This document shows, piece after piece, positions 53,400 to 64,000 of a DNA stretch of 64,000 nucleotides (position 1 is the first letter of the stretch; each line of letters starts with the position of its first letter). Location of the stretch: positions 310,001 to 374,000 of the forward strand of contig CAWIFR010000005.1 of NCBI GenBank assembly GCA_963835465.1. Direction: 5' to 3'. This DNA is from Bog-756 sp963835465 (GTDB lineage Bacteria > Actinomycetota > Acidimicrobiia > Acidimicrobiales > RAAP-2). The notes beneath the pieces were generated by a model that was not told the origin of the DNA, did not search any database, and saw only the letters and a program-made list of their open reading frames with translations. Both the position numbers and the translations under genes were made by a program.

Positions 53400-54155
53400 C
53401 TAGCCGGCCTGGCGGCTCACGGCCTCGGCGGCGGCCTGCGCCGCCTCGGGGTCGCCGAGGTAGCCGCTCGACACCACCGACAGATCGTCGGCCAGGTGGT
53501 AGAGGAAGGGGATGCCGGTCGGGACGTCGAGGCCGACGATCTCCGCGTCCCCGATGCCGTCGATGTGCTTGCGCAGGGCGCGGAGACTGTTGCCGTGGGC
53601 CACGACGAGGACCGCCCCGCCCCTCGGCCCCTCGGCCAGGAGGTCGGGGACGACGACGTCGTACCAGTAGGGCAGGACGCGGTCGACCACGTCGGCTAGA
53701 CACTCGCTGCGGGGCAGGAGCTCGACGGGGACGTCGCGGTAGCGGGGATCACCGGCGGGGTGGTGTTCGCTGCCCGGCTCCACCGGCGGGGGCGGGATGT
53801 CGTAGCTGCGTCGCCACTCCTTCACCTGGGCCTCCCCGTGGAGCGCGGTGGTCTCCTTCTTGTTGAGACCCTGCAGCGCCCCGTAGTGGCGCTCGTTCAG
53901 TCGCCAGTGGCGGCGGACCGGCAGCCAGGTGCGCCCGGCCACCTCCAACGCCAGGTCGGCGGTGCGGACGGCCCTGGTCAGCACCGACGTGTGCAGCACC
54001 CGGAGGTCGAGCTCGGCCTCGTCGGCCAGCAGGCGGCCGGACTGGCGGGCCTCGGACTCACCCTGGACGGTCAGATCGACGTCGTACCACCCGGTGAACA
54101 GGTTGTCGGCGTTCCACTGGGACTGGCCGTGGCGGAGAAGTACCAGTTGGGGCAT
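53400..54155 (-). CDS. gpmA: 2,3-bisphosphoglycerate-dependent phosphoglycerate mutase
   Basis: A 251-residue phosphoglycerate mutase with an intact frame. It has LVLLRHGQSQWNADNLFTGW (phospho-His of RHG), the family ERHYGALQGLNKKETTALHG, GNSLRALRKHIDGI and the second His in VVAHGNS. It interconverts 3- and 2-phosphoglycerate in glycolysis and gluconeogenesis. ATG 54155 was chosen. It lies divergent from dnaK across 223 bp holding the HAIR-like operator. Confidence 0.95.
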   Translation of the reverse strand: MPQLVLLRHGQSQWNADNLFTGWYDVDLTVQGESEARQSGRLLADEAELDLRVLHTSVLTRAVRTADLALEVAGRTWLPVRRHWRLNERHYGALQGLNKKETTALHGEAQVKEWRRSYDIPPPPVEPGSEHHPAGDPRYRDVPVELLPRSECLADVVDRVLPYWYDVVVPDLLAEGPRGGAVLVVAHGNSLRALRKHIDGIGDAEIVGLDVPTGIPFLYHLADDLSVVSSGYLGDPEAAQAAAEAVSRQAG

Positions 54156-54212
54156 GGGATCGAGCGTATCCCGGGAGCGGGGGGCTTCGCCTGACAAAGA
54201 ATTGAGAGAAAA

Positions 54213-54244
54213 CTTAACAATCGGCCACTCAACTTTGGTATAGT
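54213..54244 (+). promoter_or_regulatory. HAIR-like HspR operator and promoter of dnaK
   Basis: CTTAACA-n7-ACTCAAC (54213-54233) keeps the 7-base spacing of the HspR box CTTGAGT-n7-ACTCAAG; the right arm matches 6 of 7 and the left 4 of 7. It overlaps TTAACA (54214-54219) and precedes TATAGT (54239-54244), 19 bp apart, a plausible -35/-10. HspR is encoded in the same operon. The box is weaker than the consensus, so binding is inferred. Confidence 0.6.
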
Positions 54245-54378
54245 GGTCATCGTAGGAAATCGAGGAGTCCGAGGGAGAGTCCCAGGACCCAGACAGTTCG
54301 AGTGAACCGGGCTCCGGCCGCAGGGCCGGCGCCGCAGACAGAGCGCCCGGAGAGGGCAGGAAGCAGGAGGCAGCAACG

Positions 54379-56220
<1,842 letters not shown>

Positions 56221-56226
56221 TCGTCG

Positions 56227-56943
56227 ATGACCGGCATCGACAAGGCAGGCGATGACGGGGAGTCGCGGGAGACCGGGGCCGGACACGGCCCCGGCTCCCG
56301 TCCCGTCGAGGGTCCCGAGGAGGCTGACGAGAACGGGCTGGGCCCGGACTACGAGGCCCACGGGGGCGCCCCCGAGGGCAGTGAGAGCGACGAGGTCGCC
56401 GACGCCGAGATCCTGGACGCCGCCGACGTGAGCGCGGCCGTGGACGAGGCCTTCGCCGACGACGACCCTCTGTCGTTGGCCCTCAATCAGCGTGACGAGT
56501 ACCTCGACTCCCTGCGCCGTCTGCAGGCCGAGTTCGAGAACTACAAGAAGCGGGTGGTGAAGCAGCAGAGCGACCAGGTGGCCCGCGCCGCCGTGTCATT
56601 GGTGGAGAAGGTCCTGCCCGTGCTGGACACCCTGGACCTCGCCACTCAGCACCTGGGGGATGCCGACTCGGCCGATGGGCGCGCCCTCGTGGCCGTGGCC
56701 AGTCAGCTGCACGACACCCTGGCCAAGGAGGGCCTCGAGCGGATCGACCCGCTCGGGGAGGAGTTCGATCCCAACGCCCACGAGGCGGTCGGGCACCTGC
56801 CGGCCGACGAGGCCGGGGACGCCGGGCCGAGCGACGCGGGTGCCGGCGGCCCGGGCGAGCCGGTGGTGGGACAGGTGATGCGGGCCGGCTATCGGTGGCG
56901 GGGCACGGTGGTCCGTCCGGCCATGGTGATGGTGCGGGGCTAG
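56227..56943 (+). CDS. grpE: Nucleotide exchange factor GrpE
   Basis: A 238-residue GrpE with an intact frame. It has a long acidic N-terminus (AEILDAADVSAAVDEAFADD), the helical dimer region LRRLQAEFENYKKRVVKQQS, LPVLDTLDLATQHLG and the beta-domain end VVGQVMRAGYRWRGTVVRPA. It releases ADP from DnaK. ATG 56227 is 7 bp after the dnaK stop. The N-terminal acidic tail is longer than in E. coli. Confidence 0.96.
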   Translation: MTGIDKAGDDGESRETGAGHGPGSRPVEGPEEADENGLGPDYEAHGGAPEGSESDEVADAEILDAADVSAAVDEAFADDDPLSLALNQRDEYLDSLRRLQAEFENYKKRVVKQQSDQVARAAVSLVEKVLPVLDTLDLATQHLGDADSADGRALVAVASQLHDTLAKEGLERIDPLGEEFDPNAHEAVGHLPADEAGDAGPSDAGAGGPGEPVVGQVMRAGYRWRGTVVRPAMVMVRG

Positions 56944-56982
56944 CAGCGAGACGAAGTCGAGAAGGGACCGGGTAGACACCGA

Positions 56983-58105
56983 GTGGCGCCGCAACGCGAA
57001 TGGTTCGAGAAGGACTACTACAAGACCTTGGGCGTGTCCTCTACGGCCACGGCCAAGGAGATCACCAGCGCCTACCGGAAGCTGGCCAAGAAGCACCACC
57101 CCGACGCCAACCCGGGCGAGGAGGAGACCTTCAAGGAGATCTCCGCGGCCTACGACGTCCTCGGCGACCCGGACCGGCGCAAGGAGTATGACGAGGTCCG
57201 GACCATGGGCCCGGCGGCCGGGGCCGGCGGCTTCCCGGGTGGCTTCGGTGGCCCGGGCGGAGGCAGCTACCGGGTGGAGGACATGGGCGACCTCGGCGAC
57301 CTGTTCGGCGGGCTCTTCGGGCGCGGGCGCCGGGGTGGCGGAGGGGGCACGGCCGGTCCGCAGCGCGGCCATGACGTCGAGGCCGAGCTCCACCTGTCGT
57401 TCGAGGACGCCGTGCAGGGGGTCACCACCTCGGTCAACCTGACCACCGACGCCCGCTGCCACACCTGCGGGGGCAACGGGGTCGGCGCCGGGGACGCAAC
57501 CGGCCACCTGCCCCCGCTGCCACGGATCCGGGACCCTCCAGGACAACCAGGGCCTCTTCTCGCTCAGCCAGATCTGCCCGCAGTGTCAGGGGCGGGGCAC
57601 CATCGTGACCACGCCGTGCCCCACCTGCTCGGGCACGGGCATCGAGCACCGCAACCGGACGGTCAAAGTCCGCATTCCCGCCGGCGTCGATGACGGCCAG
57701 CGCATCCGGGTCAAGGGCCGCGGCGCGGCCGGTCGGGGTAACGGGCCGAGCGGCGACCTCTACGTGGTCGTGCGGGTGGACCGGCACGGCCTGTTCGGCC
57801 GGCGCGGCCGGAACCTGACCCTCACCGTGCCCGTCTCGTATCCCGAGGCCACCCTGGGCACCACCTTGAAGGTGCCGACGCTGGGGGACCCGGTCACCCT
57901 GAAGGTGCCGGCCGGGACCCCCTCGGGCCGGACCTTCCGGGTCAAGGGCCGGGGTGTCCCGGCCGGCAAGAAGAGCGCCACCGGTGACCTCCTGGTCACC
58001 GTGGAGGTGGCTGTCCCCGACCGGCTCACCGACGAGCAGCGGGCCGCGGTGGAGGCCCTGGCCGCAGTGGTCGAGCCGCCGACGCGCGACGTGCTGGGGG
58101 TGTGA
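56983..58105 (+). CDS. dnaJ: Chaperone DnaJ (one frameshift)
   Basis: A DnaJ of about 373 residues. J-domain with YRKLAKKHHPDANPGEEET (HPD), a Gly-rich spacer, and four zinc repeats: CHTCGGNG, CPRCHGSG, CPQCQGRG and CPTCSGTG. The C-terminal beta domains contain RIRVKGRGAAG and DLYVVVRVDRHGLF. One extra G near 57493 (GGGG where GGG is expected) breaks the frame; the length is one base over a multiple of three, as this predicts. GTG 56983 is the start. It presents substrates to DnaK. Confidence 0.95.
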
Positions 58106-58107
58106 CG

Positions 58108-58511
58108 ATGGCCGACGACCGACACACCCGTGCCGTCTACGTGATCTCGGTGGCCGCCGAGCTGACCGGGGTGCACCCCCAGACACTCCGGGTCTACGAG
58201 CGCAAGGGCCTGCTCGATCCGAGCCGGACCCGGGGGGGCAGCCGCCGCTTCAGCGAGCAGGACCTCGACCGGCTGCGCCACATCCAGAGCCTGACCAACG
58301 CCGGCCTCAACCTCGAAGGGGTGAAGCGGGTCATGGAGCTGGAGGCCGAGGTGGCCCGGCTCCGTCAGGAGCTCGAGGCCACCCGGGCCGAGGCCCGCGA
58401 GGCGGTGGCGGTGACCCATCGCCAGTACCGGCGTGAGCTGGTGCCGCTCAGTCAGAAGCTCGTGCCCACCCGGCCGGGCCGTCGATCCACCCAGGCAGCA
58501 GGAGGTTCCCG

Positions 58512-58515
<4 letters not shown>
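58108..58515 (+). CDS. hspR: Heat-shock repressor HspR (MerR family)
   Basis: A 135-residue MerR-type regulator with an intact frame. It has TRAVYVISVAAELTGVHPQT (HTH), LRVYERKGLLDPSRTRGGSR (wing) and a helix EQDLDRLRHIQSLTNAGLNL; the rest is a coiled coil and a basic tail. HspR represses dnaK and clpB operons at HAIR boxes in actinobacteria, with DnaK as co-repressor. ATG 58108 was chosen; GTG 58102 overlaps the dnaJ stop as GTGA and is also possible. It overlaps the clpB start as ATGA. Confidence 0.95.
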
Positions 58516-61011
<2,496 letters not shown>

Positions 61012-61184
61012 GCGGAGCAGTCGCCCGGCGAGCGACGGCCTCCTCGTGACCCACCGGCCGGGCGGTGGACGGTGCCGTCGAGGGGCGGGTGCCGTCTGGG
61101 TGGACGGCGGCCGGTGGGCAGGGCGATCATGTGGCCGGTACGCGGGCGGAGGCCCTCCAGGTCGGCGAAAGGGACAGCGGTGTG

Positions 61185-63199
61185 ATGCTCGGGACCCTCC
61201 CGGTGAGTTCGCTGGCCGCCACGGCGGCGTCGGTGACCGTGCGGATCACCTTCAAGAACTTCTTCTCCTTCCTCCTCGCCGTCGCCTTCGTGATCGTGCT
61301 GGGCCTGGTCAGCGGCCGGCTGGTGGGCATCAGCGTGGGGCGGTGGCGGGCCATGGCCACCGCCCTGGTGGGCACGGTCATCGGCGCCATGGGCGCCGAG
61401 GCGGTGGTGCAGGGGAAGCACGACGCCACGATCGTCTACGCCCTCACCGCCCTGTTCGGGGTGCTGGCCACCATGGTCCTGATGATCATTCCCGAGGCCG
61501 TCGGGCGCGGGCGGACCGAGGGCCGTCGCCGGTCGCAGGCGCCAGTGGCTCCACCCCGTTCGTTGGGTCCGCCGCACGCTGGCCCCCCTCGGCCGGTCGT
61601 GGGAGGTGCTGCCGGACGGCCCGCCGGAACGGACTGGCCCGACCCCAGTTCCTGACGGCCTCGGGCATCGCCACGGCCGAGTTCGGCCGACGACTCCGGC
61701 TGACCCTGGAGGAGGTGGGCGGGATGTTCGTCAAGTTCGGCCAGATCGCCTCGACCCGAAGCGACCTGTTGTCCGAGCCGGTCATCGACGAGCTCTCCCT
61801 ACTCCGCTCGTCGGTGCGGCCCATCCCGGCCGAACAGGTCCGACCCCTCCTCGAGCACGAACTCGGCCGGCCGGTGGAGGAGGTGTTCGCCTCCTTCGAG
61901 TTCGAGCCGCTGGCCGCGGCGTCCATCGGCCAGGCGCACCGGGCCACCCTCAGCACCGGTGAGTCGGTGGTGGTCAAGATCCAGCGGCCCGGGCTCGACG
62001 ACCTGCTCCGACGGGACGCCACCGTGCTGCGACTGGCCGCCCGGATGGCCGAGCGCCGGGTGGCCGGGGCCGCCGAGCTCGGCCTCCGCGCGCTGGCCGA
62101 CGAGCTCATCACCAGCATGGACCACGAGCTGGACTACCTCCGGGAGGCCACCATGTGCGACCGGCTGCGCCTGGCCGTGGCCCACGACGACCCGGCCGAC
62201 GACGTCATCCGGGTTCCCCTGGTCTTCCACTCCCTGTGCACCGACCGGCTGTTGGTCATGGAGGAGGCCCCCGGCCGGCCCATCGACGCCCCCGGCGCCA
62301 TCGCCGCCAGCGGGGCCCCCCCAGGCTGCTGGCCACCGCCCTGCTGTCCAGCTTCTTGACCCAGGTCCTCCAAGGCATGGTGTTCCACGCCGACCCGCAC
62401 CCGGGCAACCTCATGGTCGACCGGTGGGGGCGCCTGTGGCTGCTCGACTACGGGGCGGTCGGGCCTGCTCGACCCGGTCACCCGCCGGGCCCTCCAGGAC
62501 ATCGCCGTCGGTATGAGCGCCAACGAGCCGACTGGTGGTGGCCCGGGCGGTCCGGCACCTGGCCGGGGCCGACGCCACCGCCGACCTGTCCAGCCTGGAG
62601 TCCGACATCAGCATGCTGATGGTGGAGAGCGCCGGTGGGTTCGACCCCGCCGTGATCCCCGAGGTCCTGGCCGGTGATGTCACGCCACGGGCTGAGGCTG
62701 CCCGGCCTCCATGACCTCGCTGTCCAAGGCCCTGCTGACCCTCGACGGGACCCTCCGGGGCATCGATCCGGGGTTCGACCTGGCCCAGGAGGCCACGGCC
62801 GCGGCGGACGCCCTCTCCACCCAGGACCCCGAGGTGACCGGCGACCTCCTCCAGCAGGAGCTGAAGCGGTCCATGCCGGTGCTCCGCAACCTGCCCGAGC
62901 ACATCGACGAGCTGGCCACCCAGCTGCGGTCCGGCCGGATGAGCGTGCGGACGGAGCGGTTCGCCGGTCGGGACGAGCGGGTGGTGAGCGGGTGGATCGA
63001 CCGGATCCTGGTCGCCGTCTTCGGCTCCATGGGCCTGGTGGCCTCGGGGGTGATCCTGGTGGCGGCCGAGCTGGCCGGCTCTCGCGACATCCGGCTGTCC
63101 CTGCAGGCCATCGGCTTCATCGGCCTGGTCTTCTCGTCGGTGCTCTTCATGCGGGCGGTGGCGCAGGCCCTGCGCCGGGAGCGGACCTCGACCGGCTGA
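61185..63199 (+). CDS. UbiB/ABC1-family kinase-like protein with membrane domains (frameshifted)
   Basis: A protein of about 670 residues. N-terminal membrane part with four spans (FKNFFSFLLAVAFVIVLGLV, MATALVGTVIGAMGAEAVV and others), then an ABC1/UbiB atypical kinase: KxGQ motif in FVKFGQIASTR, AAASIGQAHRA (Ala-rich loop), VVKIQRPG (Lys), ELDYLREA, the catalytic FHADPHPGNLMV and the DFG-equivalent WLLDYGAVG. The C-terminus has two membrane spans (LVAVFGSMGLVASGVILVA, AIGFIGLVFSSVLFMRAVA). UbiB proteins use ATP to control extraction of isoprenoid quinone precursors. A role in menaquinone or lipid handling is inferred. Several insertions break the frame. Confidence 0.85.
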
Positions 63200-63252
63200 G
63201 CGGGCGGCTCCGGGGCCCGGTGGACGCCGAGGGGCCATGCCGGTGGCGTCGG

Positions 63253-63710
63253 TCATTCCTCGTCGGCGCCCCCAGCTCGATGAGCACGCCGAGGGCCGCC
63301 CGGGCATGGGCGACCGGCTCGGCCCCGACCCTGGCGATCAGTTCGGCGTCGATCGCCTCGACCGCCTGGCGCGGCGGCGTCGGCGGCGACACGGCCGCGG
63401 TCGGTGAGGCACGACGGTCATCCGGCGTCGGTCCTCGGGATCGGGCGAGCGCTCGAGGTAGCCCCGCACCACGAGTGAGTCGACGAGCTGGCCCCCGGCC
63501 TGCTTGGACACGCCCAGCTGGCGGATGATCCCGCCGAGCGGCGATCCGCCGCGGGCGACGGCCACGATGACGAAGGCGCCGTTGCGGGGCACGTCGTCGC
63601 AACCGACCTCGAGGAGCGACGCCGCGGATGGCCGCCCCGTAGGTGTGACGGGCCCCCCGCAGGAGCGCGGGGACGGTCACCGTCTCGTACCAGGGCCGGG
63701 CGTCGTGCAT
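63253..63710 (-). CDS. MarR-family transcriptional regulator (frameshifted)
   Basis: A regulator of about 151 residues. It has WYETVTVPALLRGARHTYGA, the winged-helix core GCDDVPRNGAFVIVAVARGG, SPLGGIIRQLGVSKQAGGQL and LVVRGYLERSPDPEDRRRM (MarR wing with DRR), and a C-terminal helix with VEAIDAELIARVGAEPVAHA. Two insertions (near 63620 and 63270) break the frame; with both corrected it ends GADEE at 63253. The start is ATG at 63710. The palindrome 63718-63743 is a likely operator for itself and the divergent methyltransferase. Confidence 0.85.
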
Positions 63711-63717
63711 GCCTCGA

Positions 63718-63743
63718 GACTATGGTCAATTTTCAGGATAGTC
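63718..63743. promoter_or_regulatory. Inverted repeat between MarR-family and methyltransferase genes
   Basis: GACTAT at 63718-63723 pairs with ATAGTC at 63738-63743 over a 14-base spacer, with a second GTCAA at 63725-63729 and 63741-63745. It lies in the 59-bp divergent space between the MarR gene and the methyltransferase. The area is AT-rich and can hold two promoters. Confidence 0.5.
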
Positions 63744-63769
63744 AAAGATATGTACTAAACTCGGTGGCG

Positions 63770-64000
63770 ATGCCCAGCCCGCCCACCCCGTCGCGGACGG
63801 CCCAGACCGTGGCCGTGACCCGGGTCACCTTCGCCCGTCCGAGCACGCCCGGGGGCGAGCGGGACACGCAGTCGCGACTCTCCGCGGGGATGGACGCCGC
63901 GCCCCTGGGGGCGACCCCCATGCGGGCGCACCTCGAGGCCCGTACCGGCTTCTTCGACCGCCAGGTCCTGGCGGCCATCGAGCAGGGAACCGGTCAGGTG
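63770..64000 (+). CDS. SAM-dependent methyltransferase, TIGR00027/LCM-like (cut by right edge)
   Basis: 77 codons of a class I methyltransferase of the leucine-carboxyl-methyltransferase-like group common in actinobacteria. The N-terminus has SRTAQTVAVTRVTFARPSTP, PMRAHLEARTGFFDRQVL and the beginning AIEQGTGQV of motif I (the GxGxQVV pattern). The ATG at 63770 diverges from the MarR gene. The family makes small-molecule or lipid methyl esters and is widespread in mycobacteria with unknown targets. The rest lies beyond the window. Confidence 0.85.
   Translation, partial: MPSPPTPSRTAQTVAVTRVTFARPSTPGGERDTQSRLSAGMDAAPLGATPMRAHLEARTGFFDRQVLAAIEQGTGQV

Overview
The window is high-GC DNA from an actinobacterium, most likely of class Acidimicrobiia. 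The evidence is GTG starts and 4-base start/stop overlaps throughout, an HspR-type heat-shock operon (dnaK-grpE-dnaJ-hspR-clpB), a mycobacterial-type dcd next to tRNA-Gly, an EtfD-like quinone reductase, mycothiol-family proteins, and many acyl-CoA, LLM-flavin and SDR enzymes. The class assignment is inference from gene content only.

Layout. 0-3.3 kb: start of a cytochrome P450, a pair of overlapping SDR genes (one without catalytic residues) and a TetR-like regulator. 3.3-12.9 kb: secreted HtrA-type protease, acyl-CoA synthetase, orphan ABC substrate-binding protein, DinB/mycothiol-isomerase-fold protein, an overlapping MDR-VOC-LLM operon, uracil-DNA glycosylase and a SnoaL-like protein. 12.9-19.5 kb: secreted Rpf-like muralytic protein with Gly/Phe-rich repeats, TldE/TldD pair, cutA and a GH4 glycosidase. 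19.5-24.4 kb: minus-strand operon-like run (amidohydrolase, class II aldolase, GNAT, MDR, LLM monooxygenase). 24.5-36.5 kb: channel, HAD phosphatase, two tandem NIPSNAP-like paralogs, DUF1214-like protein, sulfotransferase, second amidohydrolase, acyl-CoA synthetase, SRPBCC protein, fatty-acid hydroxylase, and a thiolase-fold/DUF35 pair. Together 19-36 kb looks like a catabolic region for lipid-like or aromatic substrates. 36.5-42.5 kb: phosphoribosyltransferase, a UbiA-like membrane protein with a UbiE-type methyltransferase and a divergent geranylgeranyl-reductase-like flavoprotein, SCO1 and an aldo/keto reductase.

42.56-45.35 kb is a small integrated element in tRNA-Gly(CCC): 46-bp direct repeats (the 3' part of the tRNA), a tyrosine integrase next to the intact tRNA, low-GC cargo and arm-like repeats. 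Next to it lies a second copy of the TetR-like regulator, bracketed by 14-bp copies of the tRNA 5' end and carrying the same palindromic operator as the copy at 2.4 kb. 46.5-64 kb is core genome: dcd, etfD-like, cNMP-binding protein, amt-glnK with a GlnR-like box, gpmA, the heat-shock operon with a HAIR-like operator, a membrane-anchored UbiB kinase, a MarR regulator and a divergent methyltransferase cut by the right edge.

Many genes, including clpB and dnaJ, are broken by single-base indels, nearly all insertions. The breaks come in blocks, with long clean stretches between them. I read most of these as sequence errors, not real decay, and give such genes their full reconstructed span.
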